Assembly (NCBI RefSeq): GCF_025917005.1
Contig: NZ_CP078091.1
Coordinates: forward strand, 868,001 to 932,000
Length of the DNA: 64,000 nt
From: Porphyrobacter sp. ULC335
Lineage (GTDB): Bacteria > Pseudomonadota > Alphaproteobacteria > Sphingomonadales > Sphingomonadaceae
Direction: 5' to 3'
In this document: piece by piece, positions 53,901-63,002 of the stretch
Numbering within the stretch: position 1 is the first letter of the stretch
Layout of the letters: every line of letters starts with the position of its first letter
Notes under the pieces: generated by a model
Seen by the model: only the letters and a program-made list of their open reading frames with translations
The model's database searches: none
What the model was told of the DNA's origin: nothing
Program-made: the position numbers and the translations under genes

Positions 53901-56900
53901 TCATTCGAGCGCGCAACCAAGGCGGGCCAGCTGATCTTCGAGCGGGGTCGATGACAGAAACAGCGCCGCGACCGGTTTGCGCAAAGAAGGCGCTACATTG
54001 GCGGTCATGGCCCTGACAAATTCGATGGACCTGGCAGGTGTCTGAGTTGCGTTGCTCCGGACTGCCATGTGCCGGAGCGCCTCAATGACGGGCTGGTCGC
54101 CAAGCTTTGACCGAGCGCAGGCAAAGACCAGAGTGGCGCGCGAATACATGTCTTCGCTGGCTTCCGCATCAATCAGTGGTGCAACCGGCTGATCCAGGTC
54201 GAGCCTTGCCTGCCGATAGCGATCCCATTCAAACTGGACCAGCGCTTGCACTGCTCCCTTGCCTAAGCGCCGCTCGATCATGACGAGTTCGGCATATTTC
54301 GCCAGCGACTCGACCAGAAAGCCGCGTTCTTCGGGAATCCCGTGGCCAAGCAGATGTCCGAACCACTGGTGCGCGGTCTCATGCGCGGCGCGGCGATAGA
54401 CCTGGCTGAAACCGGCTCCGGGCTCCGGATGGGCGAGAAAGCCCAGCCGGTGCGATATCTCCATGATCTGGGGATAGGCGTAGCCGCTTGGCCCGATGTC
54501 CGGAATGGCGACAAGCCGCAGGGTATTGCCCGGGTAGGGGGCGATGTCACGGCCCAGCCACGCCAGCGTATCACGCATTGCCTGAAGGTTGGGATCATCG
54601 TCCCTCAGGCCTTCGGGCGAATAGGTTTCAATCTTCAATGGACCGGCTGACCAGATCTGCGGTTTCCAGGGAACGGTATAGAACACCGGGAGGTTCCGAA
54701 TTGGCCCACCTGTCCTATACTGGAAGTAGCTGCGTCCCTGCCTTTGCCAGCGGCTGATGCGATCACCCTGCGCGACCACGTGAAGATCGCTGTCGGTAGT
54801 GACAATTGCGTCCAGCTTCACGAGGTCGCTAAGAAGCGAACCAGTCGGCGGGGAGGGCAATGCCGACGGGGGAAGCAGCGTGAGCGGAGGCAGGCCCTGC
54901 TGCTGCCGCGTGAGAGGATCGCGGAGCGTCAATTCGCGCCTGAAACCGATCACCGGCAATATTGCGTGGACTGGCACGCTGCTGAATGATGGACGCAGTA
55001 CGAAGGGGAAAGAGGCAGCTTCGATTCCTGACTGGGTCAGCACTGTACCGAAGTCGAGATCGACTGTGCCGCCGGGTGCAAGCGGACGGTGAAGCCGATA
55101 GATCGTCTGGCCGAGTGCAACGTCCCGCCGAAGGATCGAAGCATTACCGAGCGTGATGGTGCTGCCCTGATAGAAACGGTTCCGGCCGACCAGAATCTCG
55201 GTGATCGGGCCAGCGGTGCGATTGATGAGGCGAAGCCGGGCGCGGACGCTGACCCGGCCTTCGCGCGGCCGGAAATCGACCTCAGCGCCGATGTGCTCAA
55301 TCTCTGGCTGCGGGCGCTGCAGCCACACCGCGTAACGGCGCTCGTAATCGGCACGTTGCTTTGCCCGCGCTTCTGACGATACCAGCAGACCTTCATTCCG
55401 CAGTTCCCGATCAACCAGGTTGCCCTGCCAGGCAGCCAGCCCCACGAGCGCAGCCGCCAGCAATGCCACAGGGTCGCGCATGACGCGGCGCAGCGATGTC
55501 TGGCGAAACGGGAGGGTGCGGTGATGCGAGGCAGTCGCGAGGCAAGCCACAGCAACGCATGCCGGCACCCAGAACAACAGATATTGGGTGTGGCCGGACA
55601 GGCTGCCTTCGAACCCCCAGTAATGGTCCGGTGCGGACAAGGGGGTGAACAGCGGGCGCCAGAGCGGGTGTTCAAGCCCCAGTCGAGGGGCAAGGCTGGT
55701 GAAGCCGAGCACGGCTAGGAGCAGGCACGCAAGGTTCGCCACAAACCGCAGGCGAACAAGAGCATGCAGTGCGGCAAAAGCTGCGCCCATCAGCAACCAG
55801 GCGGGAAGCGAATAGCCAAGCTGAAGAACGAACTCGATGGGCTGTATGACCGATCCGTTGAGCCATTGCGCGATGACCACGCTTATCCCGCCAACAGCCA
55901 GGAAGAAGGCGGCAATACACCACAGGCTTGCAACCTGGACTGCCATCAGGCGCGCTGGACGATGCGGTGTGGCCGCGTAGAGTTCGTGCATCCGCGTGGC
56001 CGGGTACATCCGGCAGACCCTGTCAGCGGCGTAGAGAAGCAGCAGTGCCCCTGCGATCGGCACGACATCCCACATCACACGGTTGAGCGCATCGCGGCTG
56101 TCAGGCAGAACACGCGAAAGTTCTTCGGCGTAATCCGGTCCGGCAAAAGCTTCGGGCAGGATGATGGCGGTCCAGCCTGCAACCATAAGCACAAAAATCC
56201 GGTCGCGCAGGACGTATCGTAAATGAAGCGCAAGGCTGCTGTACCCGCCATAATCGAACCAGCGGATACGAAACTGGCTCATGTACCCGACTGCTCGGGC
56301 TATGGGCCCGCTGGCTTTGGTGTCCTGCTCGGTCTGGTTGGGCCTGTCCCGGATCCCTCTCAGCAACAGGAAGCAGATCGCCAGCCATAGGACCCTGCTC
56401 ACCGCCACATTCACCTCACGCGAGTGCAGTGGCCCGCTTTGCGGCATGGCGCTTATCATTGTGGTGGCGCCATAGGGATCGAGCACCATCATGGCCTGCC
56501 AGAGCTTGGGGAATACCACTTCGCTTCCCGCAATGAGCGGCAGGCCGATCAGGCTGGCGATCGCCAAATAGGCAATCCACCCGATTGCGGCCGCAGCATA
56601 GAGGAACCCGCTTCCCCCTTTACGGCATGCTACCCACGCCAGAGCGCTTGCCCAGACGAGGCACGAGGGCAGGTGCAGGACCATCAGCCACAGTGCCGAG
56701 TGGCCGACCATCGACGACACATGACCCGGATGCTCATCGGCAAGCACGGCAACAAAGCCAAGCTGCGCGATCAGACATGCGCCGGCCAGAAGCAAAGTGA
56801 AGTTGCCAAGGCGCATAAGCAGCCATTGGCGTAACGTAATCGGATAGGCCCCGAACAATTCCGCCATGCCGTGGTCACTCTCGCGCAGGTAGTAAAGCGA

Positions 56901-57110
56901 GCCCAGAGCGCCGGCGAGGAACGGCAGGATAAAGGCTGGAATAAACAAATTGATCCGGAGCAGCGCTGCAACGGCCGGTGTGCCCGGGTCTGCCGGGCTG
57001 CCATCGGCGATGATCAGGCTGAAGCCAGCCGTGATCGCCAATGCGATCCACACCAGCGGGTTGCGTGATTGCAGGCGCCATTCGTTGCGCCATTGCAGCT
57101 GGTTCAGCAT
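53901..57110 (-). CDS. ABC permease fused to M1-family metallopeptidase
   Basis: 1069 residues. The first 560 or so hold about twelve membrane helices in the pattern of ABC-2-type export permeases (MLNQLQWRNEWRLQSRNPLVWIALAITAG at the start). The C-terminal half contains an M1 aminopeptidase domain: HETAHQWFGH near residue 908 (HExxH zinc motif), with the third ligand Glu in VESLAKYAEL 18 residues later. The peptidase faces the periplasm if the topology is even. The ATG overlaps the ATPase stop by 7 bp. Such fusions are known in proteobacteria, but their role is not established. Confidence 0.85.
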   Translation of the reverse strand: MLNQLQWRNEWRLQSRNPLVWIALAITAGFSLIIADGSPADPGTPAVAALLRINLFIPAFILPFLAGALGSLYYLRESDHGMAELFGAYPITLRQWLLMRLGNFTLLLAGACLIAQLGFVAVLADEHPGHVSSMVGHSALWLMVLHLPSCLVWASALAWVACRKGGSGFLYAAAAIGWIAYLAIASLIGLPLIAGSEVVFPKLWQAMMVLDPYGATTMISAMPQSGPLHSREVNVAVSRVLWLAICFLLLRGIRDRPNQTEQDTKASGPIARAVGYMSQFRIRWFDYGGYSSLALHLRYVLRDRIFVLMVAGWTAIILPEAFAGPDYAEELSRVLPDSRDALNRVMWDVVPIAGALLLLYAADRVCRMYPATRMHELYAATPHRPARLMAVQVASLWCIAAFFLAVGGISVVIAQWLNGSVIQPIEFVLQLGYSLPAWLLMGAAFAALHALVRLRFVANLACLLLAVLGFTSLAPRLGLEHPLWRPLFTPLSAPDHYWGFEGSLSGHTQYLLFWVPACVAVACLATASHHRTLPFRQTSLRRVMRDPVALLAAALVGLAAWQGNLVDRELRNEGLLVSSEARAKQRADYERRYAVWLQRPQPEIEHIGAEVDFRPREGRVSVRARLRLINRTAGPITEILVGRNRFYQGSTITLGNASILRRDVALGQTIYRLHRPLAPGGTVDLDFGTVLTQSGIEAASFPFVLRPSFSSVPVHAILPVIGFRRELTLRDPLTRQQQGLPPLTLLPPSALPSPPTGSLLSDLVKLDAIVTTDSDLHVVAQGDRISRWQRQGRSYFQYRTGGPIRNLPVFYTVPWKPQIWSAGPLKIETYSPEGLRDDDPNLQAMRDTLAWLGRDIAPYPGNTLRLVAIPDIGPSGYAYPQIMEISHRLGFLAHPEPGAGFSQVYRRAAHETAHQWFGHLLGHGIPEERGFLVESLAKYAELVMIERRLGKGAVQALVQFEWDRYRQARLDLDQPVAPLIDAEASEDMYSRATLVFACARSKLGDQPVIEALRHMAVRSNATQTPARSIEFVRAMTANVAPSLRKPVAALFLSSTPLEDQLARLGCALE

Positions 57111-57973
57111 GTTGCTGCCTGCGCCCGGCGCAGTTCATCGAAATAACGATCTTCAAGGGTGGGTTGCACGGCGGCAAATCCGGCGCCTGGATTGGTCATG
57201 CTGCGATAGCGGTGGATCGGCGCGCCGCGACGGAAAGCGGAGTTCAGCAGCACGGCGTCAGACGCGGGAGCCGCGAGGGATTGTCCTTCCCAGATGGTTC
57301 CGGCCATGTCCCCGACCAGCGCGTCGGTGGATCCGCGAGCGACGATCCGGCCGGCTTGGATAATGGCGACTTCGCTGCAGAGTTGCTCGACATCGTCGAC
57401 GATATGGGTGGAAAGCAGCACGATCCGATCAGCGCTCAACTGGCTGAGCAGATTGTAGAGGCGCAGCCGTTCCTCCGGATCGAGCCCGGCGGTGGGTTCA
57501 TCAAGGATGAGCAGGTCGGGATCGCCCAGTAACGCTTGCGCGATGCCGAAGCGCTGGCGCATCCCGCCGGAGAACTTGGTGACGGGCCGCGACGCATGTG
57601 CCGCCAAGTTGGTCAGTTCGATAAGGCTGTCGATCTGACGCGCGGTTGTGACATCATCCGGCAGTCCCTTGAGTACTGCCATGTGGCGCAACAGTGCTCT
57701 GCAACCAATATAGGGATAAGCGCCAAAGGATTGGGGCAGGTAACCAAGCCGCCGTCGCAAGGCGAAGGGGTCGGCAAGGACGTCGATGCCAGCAAAGCTG
57801 ATGCTTCCCGCGTCCGGCAACTGCAGACCTGCGAGCGTCCGCATGAGAGTGCTCTTGCCCGCACCATTGGGGCCAAGCAGGCCGAACATGCCGGGTCCGA
57901 GCACAAGATCGAGCCCGTTCAGGGCAAGCAGATTGCCGCGGTACGTCTTTCTCAGATTGCGAATTTCAAGCAT
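57104..57973 (-). CDS. ABC transporter ATPase
   Basis: 289 residues. Walker A (GPNGAGKST), Q-loop (GYLPQSFGAYPYI), signature (FSGGMRQR), Walker B (LLILDEPTAGLD) and H-loop (LLSTHIVDD), then a C-terminal domain of about 80 residues. This is the export-type ATPase that pairs with ABC-2 permeases; the local partner is the permease-peptidase fusion. The ATG at 57973 has a GGCGGAGAA ribosome site. Divergent from the LytS/LytTR pair, which probably controls it. Confidence 0.9.
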   Translation of the reverse strand: MLEIRNLRKTYRGNLLALNGLDLVLGPGMFGLLGPNGAGKSTLMRTLAGLQLPDAGSISFAGIDVLADPFALRRRLGYLPQSFGAYPYIGCRALLRHMAVLKGLPDDVTTARQIDSLIELTNLAAHASRPVTKFSGGMRQRFGIAQALLGDPDLLILDEPTAGLDPEERLRLYNLLSQLSADRIVLLSTHIVDDVEQLCSEVAIIQAGRIVARGSTDALVGDMAGTIWEGQSLAAPASDAVLLNSAFRRGAPIHRYRSMTNPGAGFAAVQPTLEDRYFDELRRAQAATC

Positions 57974-58182
57974 GGGTTCTCCGCCAGCAATTGCGCGGGG
58001 CTGATTGCGCTGGCCCACGACCGGAGCAAGCGAACGATGACGATAGGTCAGCGAACAGTGATGAAGCGCATTCTCGGGCCCATTTGCAGCCAATCGGGCT
58101 GTTCATCATCGCATTTGCGCTGTTCGTCATTCGGCGCGTTACAGGTCGCGCCTCATTCCGCCAGACCAGCGTTCAGGAAACC

Positions 58183-59671
58183 ATGGGCGAGGATGTGAAC
58201 GGTAACCGACCAGACATGACGATGCTGACCAGATGGGCTCTTGAGGCCCTTCCTGTGCTCGCCGCTGTTCTGCTTGCCGCGTTCAGTCGCCAGCAGGCGG
58301 AAGGAGCCCATGATTGGGCAGCGTTTGCTCTGCACTGCGTCACGCTGCTGGCGGTTTCCTTGCCGTTGCTCGCAGCGCATATCGCTGCTGGCAAATTGCG
58401 TGGGGGGGCAGGCTCTCCTCACGTGGCTGGCTGGATTCCTGCTGTTTCCGGCCACGATCGCGTGGGCGCAGGGCAGCAGCTACCCTGTGAGCATCAGGGA
58501 CTGGTCAGTGGCGGCGGGCTTCAGCGCGGCGACGTTGCTGGGCAGGACAGCACAGCCCCGCTCGATCCTATCTGCTTTGAGGCGCCTTCCCGTTACGCTT
58601 GATGCAGCCATCACGTCGCTCGTCGCTGTCTTCGTACTGACCGCTACCTCGATGTTTGCCTCGGTCGACGATCCCGTCAACAACCAGCCTTTCACGACGT
58701 GGTTCGATCCCGGCTACATCGTCACCCATCCGCTCACTTCATTAAGCTACTTTTCCCAGTTTATTGTCATGGGGGCGCTGGTCATCGGCTTTTACTGGTG
58801 TTGCAGACACGTGCTGATCCGCTGGGTTCTTCGCAATCGCGGCTGGGCTGAATTTCTATTTGCCAGCCTGGCTTTCTGGATCCTTTACACACCGATCGCG
58901 TCAAGCCTTGTCCTGCTTCTGCCACTGAACGGGCCGGACTGGAGCCTCCTGCCATCGGAAAATCATAATCCTTTCGACCCGCTCAATTACGCGCTCTGTG
59001 CTGCAATCTGGGTCGCCCTTATCCCGTTGATCCTGGTCAGCGAGCGGCTGTTGGCTGAGCGGGCGGTAGCAATCGGGCGCCATGATCAGGTGCGGGCCGA
59101 GCTGCACATGCTTCATCAGCAGATCAATCCGCACTTCCTGTTCAATGCGCTCAACACGCTCTACGCCTTGGCCCTGCGCGATCGTGAAACCAGCGCCGGG
59201 GCGATCGTCAAGCTTTCGGACCTGCTGCGTTACGCGGTTTATCAAGGCGACCGGGAACAGGTCGGGCTGGATGAAGAGATCGCCTATCTTCGCAACTACA
59301 TCGACCTCCAGTTGCTCCGCTTCGGCCAGCGGTGCCGCGTTACCTCTCGCTGGCCTCAAGATCCCGATCGCTATTGCATCCCCCCCATGCTGCTCATCAT
59401 GCTGGTCGAGAACGCTTTCAAACATGGAGTTGAACCGTGCGATGGCGAAAGCCATGTCGAGATTGCCATGACGTTGAGCGATGCTTCCATGTATTTTACC
59501 TGCCGCAACAGTTTGCCTGCGCCGGGCTTTGCGACAGGCGGCGCGGGTGTGGGCCTTGCTAATCTTCGCCGCCGTCTTGAGCTTCTGATCGGCACTGGCT
59601 TTTCTCTCTCGAGCGTCAGCGACGGTGACAGCTGGCAGGCTGAGCTGATCATGGAATTGCGCCCATGCTGA
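58183..59671 (+). CDS. LytS-type sensor histidine kinase, frame broken at a G7 tract
   Basis: The C-terminal part (from about 59110) is a clear PF06580-type kinase: HQQINPHFLFNALNTLYAL, the G-box LVENAFKHGV, and VGLANLRRRLELL. It is preceded by six or seven membrane helices. Reading back in the same frame, the N-terminal helices become a poor arginine- and cysteine-rich peptide. The good membrane sequence (from the ATG at 58183 with AGGAAA upstream, through AVSLPLLAAHIAAGK) lies in another frame and joins the downstream frame at the seven G at 58402-58408. With six G the frame is continuous. It may be a sequencing error or a real phase-variable tract. Overlaps the regulator gene by 7 bp. Confidence 0.75.
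58402..58408. other. G7 homopolymer at the frameshift
   Basis: Seven G in a row where the kinase gene changes frame. One G fewer would join a frame running from the ATG at 58183 to the stop at 59671 without interruption. Confidence 0.8.
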
Positions 59672-60372
59672 ACGTGCTGATCGTGGACGATGAACCTCTC
59701 GCGCACGATGTGCTGCTTCATCATTGCGCCGCGCATCCTGACGTGCGCATCGTGGGACAGTGCTTCAATGCCGCCGAAGCGTTGGCAGCCATTTCTGCCT
59801 GCAAGGTCGATCTGCTCTTGCTCGACATTCAGATGCCCCGGTTCGGAGGACTGGACCTGCTTCGCGGGCTTGAAACGCCGCCATTGGCGATCATCGTCAG
59901 CGCACACCGCGACCATGCCCTCGACGGCTACGATCTCGATGTCATTGATTATCTCCTGAAACCGGTAAGCGCTGAACGTCTGGGAGCAGCACTCGGGAAG
60001 GCGCGTCGCAGGCTCCATGCAGATCCATCGGCGGCTGAACGCGACATCGTTCTGAAGGTCGATCGCGCCTTTCGTCGTTTTCGTCTCGCGGAGATTACCT
60101 GCTTCGAGGCCGAGGGTAACTTCACGAGAGTCTGGAGCAATGGGCAAAGCGCCCTTGCTACAATTACGCTTCGGAAGCTTGAAGAAACGCTGCCTGACGA
60201 CGCATTCGTGCGGCTGCACAAGTCCTACATCGTCAATGTGGATGCGATCGCCGAGCTGCGGTCGGGTGCCGTGAGCCTCGCAAACGGAATCAGAATATCG
60301 ATCGGCCGCAGCTATCGGGGCCCCGGATCCCGCACGCTGCAGCGCCTGAAACAGACGCATTTGAAGCGCTGA
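59665..60372 (+). CDS. LytTR-type response regulator
   Basis: 235 residues. Receiver domain with acidic pair (DDE), Asp54 in LLLLDIQMPRFGG, and Lys in DYLLKPV; then a LytTR DNA-binding domain (EITCFEAEGNFTRVW, FVRLHKSYIVNVDAI). The ATG overlaps the kinase stop by 7 bp, which indicates a coupled pair. Its natural target is the divergent ABC exporter promoter. Confidence 0.92.
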   Translation: MLNVLIVDDEPLAHDVLLHHCAAHPDVRIVGQCFNAAEALAAISACKVDLLLLDIQMPRFGGLDLLRGLETPPLAIIVSAHRDHALDGYDLDVIDYLLKPVSAERLGAALGKARRRLHADPSAAERDIVLKVDRAFRRFRLAEITCFEAEGNFTRVWSNGQSALATITLRKLEETLPDDAFVRLHKSYIVNVDAIAELRSGAVSLANGIRISIGRSYRGPGSRTLQRLKQTHLKR

Positions 60373-60609
60373 ACACATTACGCCCCTCGCGCCGCGATCA
60401 AACCGGATTCAGGATTAGCGGCCGGGGAGTGAACTGTAACAGCGATAGGAACCGCCACGGCACGCGCATCCGGGCGAGCAGTGCAAGGCATTGGGTCAAC
60501 AAGTCGCGACGCTAAACATTGGCACGGCTCTAAGCCGGAAGCCGCAGGGAAGTTTGAGACTTTTGGTCTCCAGCAGCTGAAATTCTCCTTTCGACCGCGA
60601 CGCAGACAC

Positions 60610-61599
60610 TCAACGCGGTCCGTCGTTTGAGCCATGAGTCGAGACGGTCCTGTGCATGCGGGAGTAATGCGCCGGGCCAATCCCGGTGTGCTTGCCGAAG
60701 CGTGTGCGAAAGGCGGCTTCGGAACTGAACCCGACCATGGCGGCAACGCGCTTCACGGACTCGCCGGATTCCAGCAGGGCGCGCGCGTGTGCGATACGCA
60801 GGTCTTCGAGGTAGTGCCCCGGTGGCATCCCGATCACGCTCTTAAACCGGCGGTTGAAGCTGCGCTCGCTCATGCCGCAAGTCTGCGCCATGTCGGCGAC
60901 AGATGGCGGGTTCGCCAGCTGCGTCGGCAACCAGGCCAGCAGGTCGGCGAACAGGGCGTCCTGCCTCGATTGCAGGTCGGTGATCCCGCTGAACTGGGAT
61001 TGGTGCCCAGGCCTGTGCGCATAGACGACAAGCTGCTTTGCCACCTCGCCGGACAGAGTCGGCCCATGGTCGGCCCTGACCATCGCGAGCGCCATATCGA
61101 TGCCAGTCGTAACGCCTGCTGAAGTCCACTGCGAACCGTCGGCCACGTAAAGGGCTTCGTTTTCGACGGTGAGCTCCGGGTGCCTGCGCCGCAAGGGATC
61201 GACTGCTCGCCAATGCGTGGCGATGCGCTTGCCTTGTGAGACGCCTGCCGCCGCAAGAACAAAGGCTCCGGTGCAGATCGAACCATAGCGATCAGCCTCA
61301 GCCGCGCAGACGCGCAACAGCGCGGCAAGATCAGCATCGCGCATGGCGACGCGGAGGGCCTCCCCGTAAGCGCCCACCACCAGAACCGTATCGCCTCGGC
61401 CAACCTTTAGCCGGGCGAAGGGTTCGGCAGCCAGCGTGACGGCGCTGGAGCACGTAACCTTCTCGGCACTGGCGCAGACCTTCGTTTCGTATCGCGCGTC
61501 CGGAGAAAGCGCCGTTGCTGTCGCGAAAACCGACATAGGCCCCGCCAGATCGAGCAGTTCGAAGCCGTCATAGACGAGGAAAATGATGCGTCGCGCCAT
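60610..61599 (-). CDS. GlxA-family regulator (DJ-1/PfpI domain plus AraC HTH)
   Basis: About 329 residues. The N-terminal DJ-1/PfpI domain (RIIFLVYDGFELLDLAGP, with the elbow GSICTGAF) is followed by two AraC helix-turn-helix motifs (SVADMAQTCGMSERSFNRRFK and SVKRVAAMVGFSSEAAFRTRFGKHTG). This is the GlxA type that binds a ligand through the DJ-1 fold. Start at 61599 gives the family start; several ATG codons up to 61641 are alternatives. Divergent from a DJ-1/PfpI enzyme gene, the likely target. Confidence 0.85.
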   Translation of the reverse strand: MARRIIFLVYDGFELLDLAGPMSVFATATALSPDARYETKVCASAEKVTCSSAVTLAAEPFARLKVGRGDTVLVVGAYGEALRVAMRDADLAALLRVCAAEADRYGSICTGAFVLAAAGVSQGKRIATHWRAVDPLRRRHPELTVENEALYVADGSQWTSAGVTTGIDMALAMVRADHGPTLSGEVAKQLVVYAHRPGHQSQFSGITDLQSRQDALFADLLAWLPTQLANPPSVADMAQTCGMSERSFNRRFKSVIGMPPGHYLEDLRIAHARALLESGESVKRVAAMVGFSSEAAFRTRFGKHTGIGPAHYSRMHRTVSTHGSNDGPR

Positions 61600-61673
61600 T
61601 GGCATAATATAGTCGATCATTGTCATATCTGCCAAACGCAATTGTGTCTAAACCGTCCTCCAGGAGACGCACC

Positions 61674-62318
61674 ATGACATTGCATATCGGCTTTCTGATC
61701 TATCCTTACGTCACTCAGCTCGATGCAACTGGTCCGGCCCAGGTATTGAGCCAGCTCCCCGACGCGCGTATTCACATGGTAGCGAAGAGGAACGAACCGG
61801 TCGAAACTGATGCGGGCTTTGCGCTTATGCCGACCGGCACCTTCGATGATTGCCCGCAGCTAGATGTCATCTGCGTGCCCGGAGGCCCCGGCCAGCTCGC
61901 CGCGATGCAGGATGCGCCGACTCTTGCGTTTCTCCAGCGACAAGAGTGCGCGGCGCGCTACGTGACTTCCGTCTGCGGCGGCGCCTTGCTGCTTGGCGCG
62001 GCTGGGTTGCTCAAGGGATACAAATCGGCCTGCCACTGGGCCTTCATCGACCATCTGCCCCTGTTCGGTGCCGAGCCGGTGGCAGAGCGGATCGTACGCG
62101 ATCGCAACCGCATATCGGGCGGTGGGGTCACGGCCGGGATCGATTTCGGTCTGGCACTCGCCGCCGAGATCGCCGGGGAAGACACGGCAAAGCGAATCCA
62201 GCTGTTTCTCGAATATGATCCCGCACCGCCCTTTGAGGCTGGCAGCCCGGCCAAGGCAGGTCCGGTTATCGAGGCCGAGGTGCGCGCCGCATTTGCAGCC
62301 ATGGCTCCGCAGCAATAA
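61674..62318 (+). CDS. DJ-1/PfpI-family protein, isonitrile-hydratase-like
   Basis: About 214 residues: a DJ-1/PfpI fold of the isonitrile hydratase (InhA) type. The elbow is TSVCGGALLLGAAG, Cys about residue 101, with upstream CVPGGPGQ and downstream GGGVTAGIDFGLAL motifs. No HTH is present. The ATG follows AGGAGA. Isonitrile hydratase converts isonitriles to N-formamides, but many relatives are misannotated, so treat the activity as tentative. Divergent from a GlxA regulator that carries the same domain. Confidence 0.78.
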   Translation: MTLHIGFLIYPYVTQLDATGPAQVLSQLPDARIHMVAKRNEPVETDAGFALMPTGTFDDCPQLDVICVPGGPGQLAAMQDAPTLAFLQRQECAARYVTSVCGGALLLGAAGLLKGYKSACHWAFIDHLPLFGAEPVAERIVRDRNRISGGGVTAGIDFGLALAAEIAGEDTAKRIQLFLEYDPAPPFEAGSPAKAGPVIEAEVRAAFAAMAPQQ

Positions 62319-62350
62319 GCGCGACCGGCACCCACGCACGGGCGTTGCGC

Positions 62351-62908
62351 TCAGGCGCTGTGCTCGTCCGCTCTGGAAGCCTCCAACATTTTCGCACTCC
62401 GGTCCGCCCAATTGAGCCAGGCCACCTCTCGCTCGATTCCGAATTGCAGACTGAGATAGATGCACAGCTTCCACGAGGGCATCTGATCGGGCGGTTCCGG
62501 ATAGTATTCGCTCTCCACCTTCCTGAGAACAGCTAGGGCCTTTTCGTGAGCCGCGATCGAGAGCCTGAGCTGGCGAGACAGCTCATCAATGCGTTCACCG
62601 CCAGCGAAAAACTTGATCATCAACGGATCGTGCGTGCGCGGTGGCTGGGTTGGCGTAGCGAACCATGCGTTGAATTCGTCAATTCCCGCAGGCGTTATCG
62701 AATAGACCTTCTTATCGGGCCTCCCGGTCTGTTCGACCGTCCTGAATTCCACATGCCCGATCTTCGTCAGCGCGGCGAGCTCGCGATAGACCTGCTGGTG
62801 CGTGGCCTTCCAGAAAAAGCCGGCGACCAGATCGAATTCCTGCGTGACCTGATAGCCTGAGGAAGGCTCCCTGAGCAGGACGGCGAGGATGAGGTGGCGA
62901 AGCGACAA
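62351..62908 (-). CDS. PadR-family regulator
   Basis: 185 residues with the PadR winged helix (SLRHLILAVLLREPSSGYQVTQEFD, LAALTKIGHVEFRTVEQTGRPDKKVYSITPAG) and a C-terminal helical PadR effector domain. The start is TTG at 62908, supported by GGGAG upstream and by the family start MSLRH. It converges on the DJ-1 gene and is divergent from the Lnt-like gene, with a dyad between them. Confidence 0.88.
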   Translation of the reverse strand: MSLRHLILAVLLREPSSGYQVTQEFDLVAGFFWKATHQQVYRELAALTKIGHVEFRTVEQTGRPDKKVYSITPAGIDEFNAWFATPTQPPRTHDPLMIKFFAGGERIDELSRQLRLSIAAHEKALAVLRKVESEYYPEPPDQMPSWKLCIYLSLQFGIEREVAWLNWADRSAKMLEASRADEHSA

Positions 62909-62968
62909 ATTCGGGCTCCCTGGCAGATATGCCCGCTATTGCATAAGCCCGCGATGCTGGCTACCAGA

Positions 62969-62986
62969 TATGCATCAAGTTGCATA
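62969..62986. promoter_or_regulatory. Dyad operator candidate for PadR
   Basis: TATGCATCAAGTTGCATA: arms TATGCA and TGCATA with a 6-bp spacer, 17 bp before the Lnt-like gene start. TTGCATAA also occurs at 62939-62946. PadR dimers bind ATG-N-CAT type dyads, which fits. Confidence 0.5.
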
Positions 62987-63002
62987 AGGAAGAAGGTTGA
63001 CC

